A DNA stretch of 64,000 bases from Tessaracoccus sp. OS52 (GCF_020687685.1 NZ_JAJEWM010000001.1:558001-622000); one strand, 5' to 3'. Counted from the stretch's first letter, positions 26,596 to 36,929 are shown. The notes: generated by a model from the letters alone, not told the origin. Program-made: numbers and translations.

Positions 26596-27534
26596 GTGAT
26601 CATTGCTGCCGCCGACGGCTCGGCCCTGTCAAACCCCGGTCCTGCCGGATGGGCCTGGTACATCAGTGACGACATCTGGGCAGCTGGCGGCTGGCCGCAC
26701 GGCACGAACAACATGGGCGAACTCATGGCGGTCCTGGACCTCCTGCAGTCCACTGCCCACACCGGCGAGCCACTACGGATCCTCTGCGACTCCCAGTACG
26801 TCATCAACTCCCTCACCAAATGGATGCCGGGGTGGAAGCGCCGGGGTTGGAAGAAGGGGGACGGGAAGCCAGTCATCAACGTGGAACTCATGAAGGAACT
26901 GGACAAGGCCCTCCAGGGCCGTGAAGTCCAGTTCGAATGGGTGAAGGGCCACGCCGGGCACGCGATGAACGAGGCCGCCGACGAACGCGCGCGGGCTGCC
27001 GCCACCGCGTTCCAGCAGGGGCGCGCCCCGAACCCGGGACCCGGCTTTCCGAAGGCGACGGCGACCGCGCGGGGGAGGCTGTTCGAGCCCAACACCATCG
27101 AGGAGGCTCCCGCCCTCTTCAGCTTGACCGAACCTGTCCCGGACCAATCAGGTGACCAGACTGGCGCTGCCCCGACTCCCGGCACCGCGAGCCCACGAGT
27201 CCGGACCGCCCTCCTGCAACTGACCCGTGAACTGCTCTCGGACCAGGTACGAACCGACGCCGCGAGGCTGGCGGAGCTGCTGCATCCGGACTTCGTCGCC
27301 CACAGCGTCGACGGCCAGGTGGTCACCCGCGAGTACGGCCCCTGGGAGCCGACGTCCCCGGACTTCGAGGTGCTGGCGATCGACGCCTATGGTGAGGGCC
27401 TCGTCGGGATGCGGTGGATCCAAGGGGCTGACAGGGCGAGGCTGCGGTTCTCGCTGTGGCAGAAGACGCCGTCGGGCTGGAAGTTGCGGTTCGCGCAGGT
27501 CACCCCGGTAGTGGGGGAGTCCAACGGGGTCTGA
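26596..27534 (+). CDS. Ribonuclease HI with a C-terminal NTF2/DUF4440-like domain
   Basis: The N-terminal 140 residues are an RNase HI that cuts RNA in RNA-DNA hybrids; all four carboxylates are visible (D7, E42, D65, D129) and WVKGHAGHAMNE is typical. A Pro-rich linker (about 140-198) leads to a 110-residue domain with a pattern like NTF2/DUF4440 proteins (LHPDFVAHSVDGQVVTR, then alternating strands ending LRFAQVTPV). Single-domain RNase HI is about 150 residues, so this is a fusion. The role of the added domain is unknown. The start is a GTG with a leaderless -10. Confidence 0.82.
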   Translation: MIIAAADGSALSNPGPAGWAWYISDDIWAAGGWPHGTNNMGELMAVLDLLQSTAHTGEPLRILCDSQYVINSLTKWMPGWKRRGWKKGDGKPVINVELMKELDKALQGREVQFEWVKGHAGHAMNEAADERARAAATAFQQGRAPNPGPGFPKATATARGRLFEPNTIEEAPALFSLTEPVPDQSGDQTGAAPTPGTASPRVRTALLQLTRELLSDQVRTDAARLAELLHPDFVAHSVDGQVVTREYGPWEPTSPDFEVLAIDAYGEGLVGMRWIQGADRARLRFSLWQKTPSGWKLRFAQVTPVVGESNGV

Positions 27535-27585
27535 AGCCGCCGGATGCAGGTTTCCCGTCCCTCGGTTCTGGATCCCTGACGGAGT

Positions 27586-27591
27586 TAGACT
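27586..27591 (+). promoter_or_regulatory. Candidate -10 of the FMN reductase gene
   Basis: TAGACT would give a leader of about 44 bases with AGGAGAAGGG before the ATG at 27642. No -35 is recognised. Confidence 0.4.
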
Positions 27592-27641
27592 CGTCCTTCC
27601 GGACCAAGGACGGCCCGGTAGCCAGGAGAAGGGAAACACGC

Positions 27642-28211
27642 ATGACCACGTACAAAGTGGGCTACTTCGTTGGCAGCCTGTCCTCCACGTCGATCAACCG
27701 CACGCTCTCGAAGGCGCTCATCAAGTGCGCCCCCGATGATCTCGAGTTCGTCGAGATCCCCATCAAGGACCTGCCGCTCTACTCCCCGGACTACGACGCC
27801 GACTACCCGCCAGAGGGCAAGGCGCTGAAGGATGCCATCGCAGGGGTGCAGGCCGTGCTGTTCGTCACGCCCGAGTACAACCGTTCCATCCCCGGTGCGC
27901 TGAAGAACGCCATCGACTGGGCGTCGCGGCCCTGGGGTCAGAACTCCTTCGACCACATGCCCACCGCCATCATCGGGGCGTCCATCGGGTCGATCGGCAC
28001 GGCCGTTGCACAGCAGAGCCTGCGCGCAGTGATGGCGTTCTGCAACGCCCGCCAGATGACCGCTCCCGAGGCCTACATCCACTTCAACGCCGACGCCTAC
28101 GGGCCCGACGGCGAGGTCAACGACGACGGCCTCAAGGGAATCCTGACGGGCTTCATGGGCGAGTTCCGCGAGCACATCGAACGAGTGCTCACGGTCCTGC
28201 CGCGCCACTAG
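27642..28211 (+). CDS. NADPH-dependent FMN reductase family protein
   Basis: A flavodoxin-fold reductase of 189 residues. The phosphate loop GSLSSTSINR binds FMN phosphate and PEYNRSIPGALKNAIDW is the hallmark of the SsuE and chromate/azo-reductase group. It likely reduces quinones, chromate or free flavin with NAD(P)H. The ATG was chosen for its AGGAGAAGGG; upstream codons in this frame overlap the RNase HI gene and are not supported. It is monocistronic, closed by a strong terminator. Confidence 0.9.
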   Translation: MTTYKVGYFVGSLSSTSINRTLSKALIKCAPDDLEFVEIPIKDLPLYSPDYDADYPPEGKALKDAIAGVQAVLFVTPEYNRSIPGALKNAIDWASRPWGQNSFDHMPTAIIGASIGSIGTAVAQQSLRAVMAFCNARQMTAPEAYIHFNADAYGPDGEVNDDGLKGILTGFMGEFREHIERVLTVLPRH

Positions 28212-28231
28212 CCACCAGCAGTCTCGAACAC

Positions 28232-28268
28232 ATCGCCCGCTCCCTTCGGGGGCGGGCGATTTCGTCTT
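28232..28268 (+). terminator. Intrinsic terminator after the FMN reductase gene
   Basis: Arms ATCGCCCGCTCCC and GGGGCGGGCGAT, with one mismatch, close on a TTCG tetraloop and are followed by TTTCGTCTT. This separates the reductase from the riboswitch leader. Confidence 0.8.
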
Positions 28269-28339
28269 CGTGCATGCCTTGCGGAGAACCTCAACGACAC
28301 ACCATGTTGTGGTCCAAGTCGTCTAACAGTTCAACATGT

Positions 28340-28560
28340 AGTGTTCATGGCGCTGAAGGTTCCCGGTGGTCGCGAGGCCCCCGGGAGGAAACAGGGAACC
28401 CGGTGCGAATCCGGGACTGCCCCGCAGCGGTGAACGGGAACGACCGTCGTCACCACCAGGCCCGCCTGGTGGTAAAGCACTGGACAGAGTCCGGGAAGCG
28501 TCGACCAGTAGACGGCTCTCCAGGAGCCTCGCCCGTGAGTCCGAAGACCTGCCTCGGCCC
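28340..28560 (+). ncRNA. Cobalamin (B12) riboswitch upstream of nrdA
   Basis: The conserved core is read directly: GGGAACCCGGTGCGAATCCG, then GGACTGCCCCGCAGCGGTGA (about 28394-28433), and the distal B12 box GAGTCCGAAGACCTGCC (28537-28553). These match the adenosylcobalamin aptamer consensus. With the flanking leader it fills the 482-base gap between the reductase and nrdA. B12 riboswitches ahead of class I reductase genes are known in actinobacteria, where B12 shuts them off in favour of the B12-dependent class II enzyme. Boundaries are approximate. Confidence 0.93.
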
Positions 28561-28614
28561 GGGCGCGACCGTGCCCGGAAGTGTTCGCGGCCTCGTGGGA
28601 GGGCCGACGACGTC

Positions 28615-28657
28615 GCGGGATCCCGGCGCACCTGCCGGGATGGGTCCGCCTCGTTTT
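28615..28657 (+). terminator. Probable riboswitch expression platform (intrinsic terminator)
   Basis: ATCCCGGC (28620-28627) pairs with GCCGGGAT (28634-28641), and GCGG with CCGC extends the stem outward to 28649. TTTT follows at 28654-28657, 37 bases before the nrdA ATG. B12-dependent termination here is inferred from position. Confidence 0.55.
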
Positions 28658-28693
28658 CCTCCCCGTCGCTGCGACAGGACTCGAGGGAGAAAC

Positions 28694-31552
28694 ATGACCA
28701 CGACGCTCAACCATGCGTTGCCCACCCAACCGCCCACAACAGCCCCGCACGCCTTCGCCGTCGTCAAACGGGAGGGCGCCGTCGTCGCGTTCGAGACCGA
28801 GAAGATCTCGGTCGCCATCGCGAAGGCGTTCATCGGGGTGGACGGCCAGGCGGCCGCTCAGTCGTCGCGAGTGCGACACCTGGTGGAGACCCTGACCGCT
28901 CAGGTGCTGGCCGCTCTCACTCGCCGCTACGGGAGTGGACGGAGCGTCCATGTGGAGGAGATCCAGGACCAGGTGGAACTGGCGCTGATGCGGTCCGGGG
29001 AGCACAAGGTGGCCCGGGCCTACGTCCTCTACCGCGAGGAGCACGCCCGCATCAGGGAGGGTGCCACCGCGACGCCCGAGGTCCCCTCCCGCCTCGCTGG
29101 CCTCCGGGTACGGACCCCTGACGGGCTTCAGCCGCTCGACGGCCTGCGATTGATGCGGGTGATCGCGGAGGCGTGCGACGGGCTCGCGCGCGTCGATCCT
29201 GAACTGGTGCTCCAGCAGACTGCGGAAGCGCTGTACGACGAGCTGCCGTCCGAGGAACTCTCGATCGCGCCCGTGTTGGCGGCGCGGGGCCTGGTCGAGC
29301 GCCACCCCGACTACTCCGTAGTCAGCGCCAGGTTGCTGCTGGACGGCCTGCGGTCGGAAGTGCTGACCCTGCTCTCGGGCGAGACCACGACTGCGACGGC
29401 CGAGGAGATGGCGGACCTCTACCCGAACCACCTCAAGCAGTACGTGGCGTTCGGGATCGAGGTTGGGCGACTCGACCCGCGGTTGGCGGAGTTCGACCTC
29501 GCGAAGCTGGGAGCGGCGATCGACCCCGAACGTGACCTCGCGTTCACCTACCTGGGGCTGCAGACGCTGGCTGATCGCTACTTCCTCCACGAGGATGGGC
29601 GTCGCTACGAACTGCCGCAGACGTTCTTCATGCGGGTGGCCATGGGTCTGGCGCTGAACGAGGATGCCAAAGAGGACCGGGCGATCGAGTTCTACCGATT
29701 GCTGTCTGGCTTCGGCTTCATGTGCTCCACCCCCACGCTGTTCAACTCGGGCACCGTCCGGCCGCAGTTGTCGTCGTGCTTCCTCACCACCGTCGGCGAC
29801 GACCTGTCGGGCATCTTCGACGCGATCCACGACAACGCCATGCTCGCGAAGTTCTCCGGCGGCCTGGGCAACGACTGGACGCCCGTGCGTGGGCTCGGGG
29901 CCCACATCCACGGGACCAACGGACGCTCCGCCGGAGTGGTGCCGTTCCTGAAGATCGCCAACGACACCGCCGTGGCAGTCAACCAGGGCGGCAAGCGCAA
30001 GGGTGCCGTCTGCGCCTACCTGGAGACCTGGCACATCGACATCGAGGAGTTCTGCGAACTCCGCAAGAACACCGGTGACGAGCGACGGCGCACCCATGAC
30101 ATGTTCACTGCGCACTGGGTGCCGGACCTGTTCCTCGAACGAGTTGAGTCCGACGGTGTCTGGACGCTGTTCTCACCCGACGAGGTGCCCGGCCTCCACG
30201 ACGCCTACGGCTCGCGGTTCCGGGAGTTGTACGAGGGCTACGAGGCCGACGCGGAAGCTGGGCGCCTGAAGGTCCACAGGAGCGTGCGCGCCGTCGACCT
30301 GTGGCGGCGGATGCTGACCATGCTGTTCGAGACCGGGCACCCGTGGATCACGTTCAAGGACCCGTGCAACATCCGCTCCGCCCAGCAGCACGTCGGAGTG
30401 GTGCACTCCTCGAACCTGTGCACGGAGATCACCCTGAACACCTCCGCGGACGAGATCGCGGTTTGCAATCTCGGCTCGGTCAACCTCGCGGCGCACGTCA
30501 CACGGTCCGGGATCGACGTCGAGCGGCTCCGGGGCACCATCGCGACCGCGGTGCGGATGCTCGACAACGTGATCGACCTGAACCTCTACACCGTCGACAA
30601 GGCCGAGCGGGCCAACCAGCGACACCGTCCCGTCGGTCTGGGACTCATGGGTTTCGCCGACGCGCTCGTGAAGCTGGGAATCGGTTATGCCAGCGAGGCA
30701 GCGGTCGAGTTCGCCGACGAGTCGATGGAACTGATCAGCCACGCCGCGATCACGGCGTCGGCGCAGCTTGCCGAGGAGCGGGGGGCATACGGTTCGTTCG
30801 AGGGATCCCTCTGGTCGCGCGGGATCCTGCCGATCGACTCGGTCCGGATGCTCGCGCAGGAGCGTCAGGGAGACCTTGGGCAGGGCACGTCGACCCGGCT
30901 GGACTGGGCTGGCTTGCGGCAGCGGGTCCGCGCCGGGATGCGCAACTCCCTGCTGCTGGCCATCGCGCCGACGGCGACCATCAGCAACATCGTCGGAGTC
31001 GCGCAATCCATCGAGCCCTTCTACCGAAATCTCTACGTCAAGACCAACATGTCGGGCGACTTCACTGTCCTCAACGGCCAACTGGTCGAGGTCCTGGCCG
31101 AACGCGGTCTCTGGGATGAGGTCATGGCACAGGACCTGAAGTACTTCGACGGCGTCCTCGGACCGATCGATCGCGTGCCGGACGACGTGAAGCAACTGTT
31201 CGCCACTGCCTTCGAGATCGACCCGAGCTGGCTCATCCGGGCTGCCTCGCGGCGTCAGAAGTGGCTCGACCAGGCGCAGTCGCTGAACCTCTACGTGGCT
31301 GAACCCGATGGGCGCAAGCTCGACGAGATGTACCGATTGGCGTGGCGAAGCGGATGCAAGACCACCTACTACCTGCGCTCCCAGGCCAGGACCCACGTCG
31401 AGAAGTCCACGCTGGCCGGCACCGACGGCCGCCTGAACGCCGTCGAAGTCCCGAGTGCGACCCTGCTGGGCGCGATTCCGTCCCTTGTCCAGCCCGACGG
31501 GGCGCCCCAACCGTGCGCAGTCATCGATCCCGAATGCGAGGCCTGCCAGTGA
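28694..31552 (+). CDS. nrdA: Class I ribonucleoside-diphosphate reductase, alpha subunit
   Basis: Catalytic subunit that reduces ribonucleotides for DNA synthesis, 952 residues. An N-terminal ATP-cone (about 19-112) gives dATP/ATP activity control. The catalytic barrel shows PTLFNSG with a later SSCFL cysteine, [11 protein letters not shown] (radical Cys and Glu), TATISNIVG, and the radical-transfer tyrosine pair in TTYYLRS. The C-terminal CEACQ supplies the redox shuttle cysteines. The ATG follows GAGGGAG. A longer open frame runs back through the riboswitch and is rejected. The stop overlaps the nrdB GTG by four bases. Confidence 0.95.
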   Translation: MTTTLNHALPTQPPTTAPHAFAVVKREGAVVAFETEKISVAIAKAFIGVDGQAAAQSSRVRHLVETLTAQVLAALTRRYGSGRSVHVEEIQDQVELALMRSGEHKVARAYVLYREEHARIREGATATPEVPSRLAGLRVRTPDGLQPLDGLRLMRVIAEACDGLARVDPELVLQQTAEALYDELPSEELSIAPVLAARGLVERHPDYSVVSARLLLDGLRSEVLTLLSGETTTATAEEMADLYPNHLKQYVAFGIEVGRLDPRLAEFDLAKLGAAIDPERDLAFTYLGLQTLADRYFLHEDGRRYELPQTFFMRVAMGLALNEDAKEDRAIEFYRLLSGFGFMCSTPTLFNSGTVRPQLSSCFLTTVGDDLSGIFDAIHDNAMLAKFSGGLGNDWTPVRGLGAHIHGTNGRSAGVVPFLKIANDTAVAVNQGGKRKGAVCAYLETWHIDIEEFCELRKNTGDERRRTHDMFTAHWVPDLFLERVESDGVWTLFSPDEVPGLHDAYGSRFRELYEGYEADAEAGRLKVHRSVRAVDLWRRMLTMLFETGHPWITFKDPCNIRSAQQHVGVVHSSNLCTEITLNTSADEIAVCNLGSVNLAAHVTRSGIDVERLRGTIATAVRMLDNVIDLNLYTVDKAERANQRHRPVGLGLMGFADALVKLGIGYASEAAVEFADESMELISHAAITASAQLAEERGAYGSFEGSLWSRGILPIDSVRMLAQERQGDLGQGTSTRLDWAGLRQRVRAGMRNSLLLAIAPTATISNIVGVAQSIEPFYRNLYVKTNMSGDFTVLNGQLVEVLAERGLWDEVMAQDLKYFDGVLGPIDRVPDDVKQLFATAFEIDPSWLIRAASRRQKWLDQAQSLNLYVAEPDGRKLDEMYRLAWRSGCKTTYYLRSQARTHVEKSTLAGTDGRLNAVEVPSATLLGAIPSLVQPDGAPQPCAVIDPECEACQ

Positions 31553-32625
31553 ACAGCACGCCCCTTGAGAACCTCACCGGAAGCGGCCTCAGCCCGGACC
31601 TGCGCGGCGGCCGCGTGCAGGTCAGCGAGAAGTCGATGATCAATTCCCGCGCCGACGTCAACCAGCTGCTGCCGATGAAATACGGCTGGGCGTGGGAGAA
31701 GTACCTGGCCGGTTGCAACAACCACTGGATGCCCACCGAGATCTCGATGCAGGCCGACATCCTGCTGTGGCGAAGCACCGACGGTCTCACCGATGATGAA
31801 CGGCTCATGGTGAAGCGGAATCTGGGATTCTTCGCCACCGCCGAGTCGCTCGTCGCCAACAACATCGTCCTGGCTGTCTACCGGCACCTCACCAACCCGG
31901 AATGCCGGCAGTACCTGTTGCGGCAGGCGTTCGAGGAGGCGGTCCACACCCACACCTTCCAGTACATCTGCGAGAGTCTCGGCCTCGACGAGGGCGAACT
32001 GTTCAACATGTACCGCGAGATCCCCTCCATCAGCGACAAGGACTCCTGGGCGCTGCGCTACACCCAGCACCTCGAGGATCCGGGGTTCACGACGGGGACG
32101 CCCGAGAAGGACCGGGCCTTCCTGCGAGACCTGATCGCCTTCTACGTCGTGTTCGAGGGCATGTGGTTCTACACCGGCTTCGCGCAGATCCTCTCGCTCG
32201 GGCGCCGCAACAAGCTGGTCGGCGTAGCCGAGCAGTACCAGTACATCCTGCGCGACGAATCGATCCACCTGAACTTCGGCATCGACACCATCAACCAGAT
32301 CAAGGCCGAGAACCCGCAGCTGTGGACCGAGGCGTTCCAGGCCGAGGTGCGCGGCATGCTGGCGGAGGCGTGTGAGCTGGAGGTCGCCTACGCCCACGAC
32401 ACCATGCCGCGGGGAATGCTCGGCCTCAGTGCCGAGAGCTGCGCCCAGTACCTGCGATTCATCACCAACCGGCGGTGTGTGCAACTTGGGCTGGCTCCGG
32501 TGTTCGGGCCGGTCGAGAACCCGTTCGGCTGGATGTCGGAGGCCATGGACCTGGGCAAGGAGAAGAACTTCTTCGAGTCCCGGGTCATCGAGTACCAGAC
32601 CGGCTCCAGTCTCAGCTGGGACTGA
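31549..32625 (+). CDS. nrdB: Ribonucleotide reductase beta subunit, class Ic-type (Phe at the radical-Tyr site)
   Basis: Metal-cofactor subunit of 358 residues. The carboxylate and histidine ligands are E99, E130, H133, E203, E237 and H240. Two departures from E. coli R2 are diagnostic: the first ligand is Glu (FATAES) rather than Asp, and the position four after H133, normally the radical Tyr, is F137 (HTHTF). Chlamydia trachomatis R2c has the same pair and the same ligand spacing, and uses a Mn(IV)/Fe(III) cofactor instead of a tyrosyl radical. GTG start overlaps nrdA as GTGA. Metal content here is inferred. Confidence 0.93.
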   Translation: MNSTPLENLTGSGLSPDLRGGRVQVSEKSMINSRADVNQLLPMKYGWAWEKYLAGCNNHWMPTEISMQADILLWRSTDGLTDDERLMVKRNLGFFATAESLVANNIVLAVYRHLTNPECRQYLLRQAFEEAVHTHTFQYICESLGLDEGELFNMYREIPSISDKDSWALRYTQHLEDPGFTTGTPEKDRAFLRDLIAFYVVFEGMWFYTGFAQILSLGRRNKLVGVAEQYQYILRDESIHLNFGIDTINQIKAENPQLWTEAFQAEVRGMLAEACELEVAYAHDTMPRGMLGLSAESCAQYLRFITNRRCVQLGLAPVFGPVENPFGWMSEAMDLGKEKNFFESRVIEYQTGSSLSWD

Positions 32626-32671
32626 CCAGCCCTGACCGGGCCGTCAGGGCGGGACTGACGGCCCGGGCTGG
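32626..32671 (+). terminator. Large inverted repeat after nrdB
   Basis: An inner 11-base stem CCGGGCCGTCA with TGACGGCCCGG and an outer CCAGC/GCTGG stem, with a bulge, form a stable hairpin directly after the stop. No T tract follows, so a terminator role is likely but not certain. Confidence 0.5.
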
Positions 32672-32707
32672 GGAAAGCCCGCGGAGAGCGCCAGGGACGG
32701 CGGACGC

Positions 32708-32713
32708 TAGGAT
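32708..32713 (+). promoter_or_regulatory. Leaderless -10 of metG
   Basis: TAGGAT ends seven bases before the ATG at 32721 and overlaps the other candidate ATG at 32712. Confidence 0.55.
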
Positions 32714-32720
32714 GACGCCC

Positions 32721-34514
32721 ATGTGTGCTGATGTTCTTGCTGCCGTCGCCTGGCCCTACGCCAATGGCCCCCGTCACATCGGGCACGTCTCGGGCTTCGG
32801 TGTGCCCTCCGACGTGTTCTCCCGATTCATGCGGATGAGCGGCCATGACGTCCTGATGGTCTCCGGTACCGACGAGCACGGCACCGCGATCCAGGTCAAG
32901 GCGGAGCAGGAGGGGCTCACTGCCCGTGAGTGCGCCGACAAGTACCACCGCATCATCGCCACGGACCTGCAGGGACTCGGACTGTCCTACGACCTCTACA
33001 CCCGCACCACCACCCCCAACCACTACCGCGTGGTGCAGGAGGTGTTCTCGGCGCTGTACGAGAACGGCTACATCGTCGCCAAGACCCAGATGGGGGCCAT
33101 CTCGCCGTCGACGGGCCGCACCCTCCCGGACCGCTACATCGAGGGCACCTGTCCCATCTGCGGCTTCGACGGTGCCCGTGGCGACCAGTGCGACAACTGT
33201 GGCAACCAGCTGGATCCCGCAGACCTGATCAACCCCCGTTCCCGCACCAACGGCGAGATCCCCAAGTTCGTCGAGACCGAGCACTTCTTCCTGGACCTCC
33301 CCAAGACGGCCGAGAAGCTGGGGGAGTGGCTGGAGGGACGCAAGGACTGGCGGCCGAACGTCCTGAAGTTCAGCCACAACCTGCTGGCCGACCTCAGGCC
33401 GCGGGCCATCACCCGGGACCTGGACTGGGGTGTGCCGGTCCCCCTCGACGGGTGGCGCGACGCCCCGATGAAGCGGATCTACGTCTGGTTCGACGCTGTC
33501 ATCGGATATCTGTCGGCCTCCATCGAATGGGCGCGCCGCACCGGAGACCCGGAGGCTTGGCGCAAGTGGTGGAACGAGGAGACCGCCAAGTCGTTCTACT
33601 TCATGGGCAAGGACAACATCGTCTTCCACTCGGTGATCTGGCCGAGCATCCTGCTCGGCGCCAACGGTCAGGGTGCCGTGGGTGGCGACGTGCACGAGGC
33701 ACTGGGGGAACTCCAGCTCCCGACGGAGGTGGTGTCGTCTGAGTTCCTGACCATGAAGGGCTCGAAGGTCGCCAGCTCGCGCGGAGCGTCGATCTTCGTC
33801 GGGGACTTCCTCGCCGAGTTCGGGCCGGACGCTCTTCGCTACTACATCGCCGTCGCCGGACCGGAGAACCAGGACACCGACTTCACGTGGGAGGAGTTCG
33901 TCCGCCGCATCAACTTCGAACTGGCCAACGAGTGGGGCAACCTCGTGAACCGCTCCATCTCCATGGCACACAAGAACAACGGGGCGATTCCGGCGGCGGG
34001 CGAGTTCACGACGGAGGACGAGGCGCTGCTGGCCGAGTCCCGCCGGGCCTTCGACGTCGTCGGTGAGCACCTCGGCGCCCGTCGGTTCAAGCTGGGCATC
34101 ACCGAGGCGATGCGCATCGTCGGGCTGGCCAACAAGTACCTCTCCGACCAGGAGCCGTGGAAGCTGAAGGAGCGCCCGGACCGGCGCGACACCGTGCTGC
34201 ACGTCGCCCTGCAGGTGGTCAGCGACTGCAACACCCTGCTCACGCCCTTCATGCCGCACGCGGCGCAGAAGATCCACCTCGCGCTGGGCAACGCCGGCAC
34301 ATGGGCAGCCCTCCCGGAGCTCGTGGAGGTCTCCGAGGGCGATTTCCAGTACCCCGTCCTCACCGGCAACTACGCCGACGAACTCGCGCGCTGGGAGTCC
34401 ATCCCCCTGGTCGCCGGTACGCCGCTGGGGAAGCCGTCGCCGCTGTTCACGAAGGTCGACGAGTTGCTGGCCGAGACCGGCCCCAGCTGGGCACCGATCG
34501 TGCGGGACGCCTGA
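32721..34514 (+). CDS. metG: Methionine--tRNA ligase
   Basis: Charges initiator and elongator tRNA-Met. The 597-residue chain has the class I HIGH motif (PRHIGH), a zinc knuckle with CPICG and CDNCG, the KMSKS variant MKGSKVASS, and the helical anticodon domain with NEWGNLVNR. No C-terminal tRNA-binding domain is attached, as in several actinobacterial MetG. An ATG three codons earlier lies inside the proposed -10, so the ATG at 32721 is preferred. Confidence 0.96.
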   Translation: MCADVLAAVAWPYANGPRHIGHVSGFGVPSDVFSRFMRMSGHDVLMVSGTDEHGTAIQVKAEQEGLTARECADKYHRIIATDLQGLGLSYDLYTRTTTPNHYRVVQEVFSALYENGYIVAKTQMGAISPSTGRTLPDRYIEGTCPICGFDGARGDQCDNCGNQLDPADLINPRSRTNGEIPKFVETEHFFLDLPKTAEKLGEWLEGRKDWRPNVLKFSHNLLADLRPRAITRDLDWGVPVPLDGWRDAPMKRIYVWFDAVIGYLSASIEWARRTGDPEAWRKWWNEETAKSFYFMGKDNIVFHSVIWPSILLGANGQGAVGGDVHEALGELQLPTEVVSSEFLTMKGSKVASSRGASIFVGDFLAEFGPDALRYYIAVAGPENQDTDFTWEEFVRRINFELANEWGNLVNRSISMAHKNNGAIPAAGEFTTEDEALLAESRRAFDVVGEHLGARRFKLGITEAMRIVGLANKYLSDQEPWKLKERPDRRDTVLHVALQVVSDCNTLLTPFMPHAAQKIHLALGNAGTWAALPELVEVSEGDFQYPVLTGNYADELARWESIPLVAGTPLGKPSPLFTKVDELLAETGPSWAPIVRDA

Positions 34515-34545
34515 TACGTTCGACGGTTTGTGCAACTGTTGACCG

Positions 34546-35010
34546 ATGATGGCCAAGCAGATCCAACTGACGTTCGACGCGCTATCGCCCCGCGCACTGG
34601 GGCTCTTCTGGGCCGAGGTCCTCGGCTACTCAGTCGACCCGCCGCCCGGAGGCAAGCTGGGAGGCGTCGAGGAGACCGTGGCGGCGTGGATGGATGCCCT
34701 GGCCGCATCGGACGTCCCGGAGTCGGAGTGGGACTCGGCGTTCGCGCTCGTTGATCCCGACGGCGTCGGGCCGCGGATCTTCATCCAGCGGGTCCCCGAA
34801 CCCAAGACCGCCAAGAACCGGTTGCACATCGACGTCCGCAATGCCGTGGGCCTCGAGGGCGACGAGCGCATGGCCATCCTGGAGGCTGAGTGTGAGCGGC
34901 TGCTCGCGCTCGGCGCCACGCGACTGCGCAGGTTCGAGCCCGCGCCACCGCTGAGCCACGGCTTCATCGTGATGGCGGACCCGGAGGGCAACGAGTTCTG
35001 CCTCGACTAG
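34546..35010 (+). CDS. VOC-superfamily (glyoxalase-like) protein
   Basis: A 154-residue protein with two beta-alpha-beta-beta-beta halves typical of the VOC fold: IQLTFDALSPRALGLFWAEV at the start, and RLHIDV followed by DPEGNEFCL at the end. Short actinobacterial proteins of this kind are often annotated glyoxalase-like, with no proven substrate. Two adjacent ATG codons begin it (34546 and 34549). TACGTT at 34515-34520 may be its -10. It converges on the DUF2207 gene. Confidence 0.75.
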   Translation: MMAKQIQLTFDALSPRALGLFWAEVLGYSVDPPPGGKLGGVEETVAAWMDALAASDVPESEWDSAFALVDPDGVGPRIFIQRVPEPKTAKNRLHIDVRNAVGLEGDERMAILEAECERLLALGATRLRRFEPAPPLSHGFIVMADPEGNEFCLD

Positions 35011-35059
35011 CCCTTCGACAGCCTCAGGGCGACGGGTGCGGCCTCAGGCCACGGGAGCG

Positions 35060-36892
35060 TCACCAGGAGCCGAAGCTGCCGCCACCTCCGGAGAAGCCAC
35101 CGCCGCCGGAGAAGCCCGAACCGCCGGAGGAGCCCATGGACTCCATCTGGGCCTGCATGTTGGCGCTCATCGCCTGGCTCATGGCGTTGTTGAAGTCGTG
35201 CCCGAAGTTGTTCAGGCCCATGGTGAACAGCGAGTAGTTGTACAGGTTGGCGCCGTAGTACCAGCCCAGGTCGGGCTCGTAGATGCCGCGTGCGCCGAGT
35301 TCCGCGAAGATCTTGGCCCAGCGGTCTGCAACGCCGAAGATCATCGCGTAGGGGAGGTAGCGGCTGAAGACGTCGATGCCCTCCTCGAACTTGATCTGGT
35401 CCGCCTCCGCGGTGCGCAGGTACAGCTCGAAGCCCTTCGCCTCCGCCAGGACGGCGGATCCCTTCGCCGAACGCGTGCGGAACTTGCCGGACATCACGAT
35501 GAGTCCCAGACCGAGGACGGCGATCGGCACAGCCAGCAGACCCCAGCCGATCTGACCGAGCCCGAGGGCCACCAGGACGGCCACGACGAGCAGCCCGACC
35601 CCGATCGCGATCGGTGCAAGTTGCGCGGTGTTCGGGTTCTTCTTGAACCAGCCCAGTTCGACGACGCGCTTGTAGAGGCGCTCCTTGGTCTTCGGCTGGA
35701 CCTCGTGGTAGTCGGCGTCGGCCAGGTCGGAGATGCGCACGGTGTCGCCGCGCTTGAAGATCGCGGACAGCAGCTTGCTCTCGTACGACACCAGCTCGTC
35801 CTTGCCGCCGCGTTCCCGGGTGATGACATGGTCCGAACCGCGTTCGTCGACGGTCGCTATCCGCACGTGTCCCCGGACCGCGAGGTCGATGAGAGTGGCC
35901 GAGACGTCGATGCTGTCTGCTGTCGTGTCCATCAACGTCCCGATCTCGCCGGGACGCGCGCCCTTCGGCGGGCGGAACGCGACGGCCACGTTCTGACGTC
36001 CGGCTTTCTTGCCGATCAGCGCCTCGTCGCCCGGCTTGGGAGCCAGACCGGGAGTCAGGCCGAGGAACACGTCGTCGCGGGCGTGGCGACGGTGGATGCC
36101 GACCAACGCGACGATGGCACCCAGCCCCAGCACGCCCGCCGCGATCCCGGTCCCGGCGTTGACCTCGAACATGTTGCCGACGGTGACGCGTCGGGTCTTG
36201 ATCTGCTCGACACCTCCGAAGGTGCCGGCCGGGAATCCGGCGACGATCTGGACGGGGGAGCCGGCCGAGAGTTCCGGGATCGAGTAGGTGGCAGTCGGGC
36301 CGTCAGAGCTGTTGGTGCACTCGCTGGCGTAGCTGGGACCGTAGAAGCAGGCGGTCCGGGAGATGTCGGCGGGGCCATTGACCGTGAACTGGACGTCGCT
36401 CATGCGGCTCGCCATCGCGCTCGAGATGGGGTTCCAGTTGAACTCATCGAGCCCGGATTCCGGGTGGTCGGAGACGATCAGCCCTTCCACGTCGTAGGTG
36501 AGCACGTAGGACTGGGGCTGGCGGTAGACCACGTCCTCCTCGCCGACCCGGATCACGACCTGACCCGAATCCCGCTCCACCAGCGTCTCCGTCCGGGCGC
36601 CCGTGGGCGAGGTGACGTTGATGTTGGAGATGGGGAACGAGAACCACTCGTCGGGGTTCTGGCCGTCGGCCTGTCGCTCCGTGAGGGCGATCAGGGGCCC
36701 CCGGCCGCTCACCTGCCCGAAGTCGAGGGTCATCTCCATGGTGATGGAGGCGACCCCGTCGGCCGAGAGGTCCACGGTGGTGTGGAACTGCGTGTAAGGG
36801 GCGCCGTCCTCGGCAGCGGCTGGGGCGGCCACCGCCAGCAGTCCGAAGAGGCTCACGACAACGGAAACCAGGACAGCACGCCATGCTCGCAT
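35060..36892 (-). CDS. DUF2207 family membrane protein
   Basis: A 610-residue protein. A signal peptide ends near AAPAAAEDG, then come an extracytoplasmic domain with TTVDLSADGVASITMEM, one helix near 225-245, a cytoplasmic middle part with DTTADSIDVSATLIDLAVRG, two more helices, and a Gly/Ser-rich tail with repeated FSGGGG. This is the DUF2207 layout, of unknown function, probably envelope-associated. The ATG at 36892 has a leaderless -10 rather than a ribosome site; the open frame beyond it is not supported. Confidence 0.85.
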   Translation of the reverse strand: MRAWRAVLVSVVVSLFGLLAVAAPAAAEDGAPYTQFHTTVDLSADGVASITMEMTLDFGQVSGRGPLIALTERQADGQNPDEWFSFPISNINVTSPTGARTETLVERDSGQVVIRVGEEDVVYRQPQSYVLTYDVEGLIVSDHPESGLDEFNWNPISSAMASRMSDVQFTVNGPADISRTACFYGPSYASECTNSSDGPTATYSIPELSAGSPVQIVAGFPAGTFGGVEQIKTRRVTVGNMFEVNAGTGIAAGVLGLGAIVALVGIHRRHARDDVFLGLTPGLAPKPGDEALIGKKAGRQNVAVAFRPPKGARPGEIGTLMDTTADSIDVSATLIDLAVRGHVRIATVDERGSDHVITRERGGKDELVSYESKLLSAIFKRGDTVRISDLADADYHEVQPKTKERLYKRVVELGWFKKNPNTAQLAPIAIGVGLLVVAVLVALGLGQIGWGLLAVPIAVLGLGLIVMSGKFRTRSAKGSAVLAEAKGFELYLRTAEADQIKFEEGIDVFSRYLPYAMIFGVADRWAKIFAELGARGIYEPDLGWYYGANLYNYSLFTMGLNNFGHDFNNAMSQAMSANMQAQMESMGSSGGSGFSGGGGFSGGGGSFGSW

Positions 36893-36898
36893 GACTCC

Positions 36899-36904
36899 AG
36901 CGTA
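36899..36904 (-). promoter_or_regulatory. Leaderless -10 of the DUF2207 gene
   Basis: TACGCT on the minus strand ends six bases before the ATG at 36892. Confidence 0.55.
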
Positions 36905-36929
36905 CCGGCCGCGGCAACAGCGGCTGCGA

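Noticed and set aside
28274-28693. N-terminal extension of nrdA through the leader
   Set aside because: This stretch is the cobalamin riboswitch and its hairpin; the ATG at 28694 has a ribosome site and begins directly before the ATP-cone.
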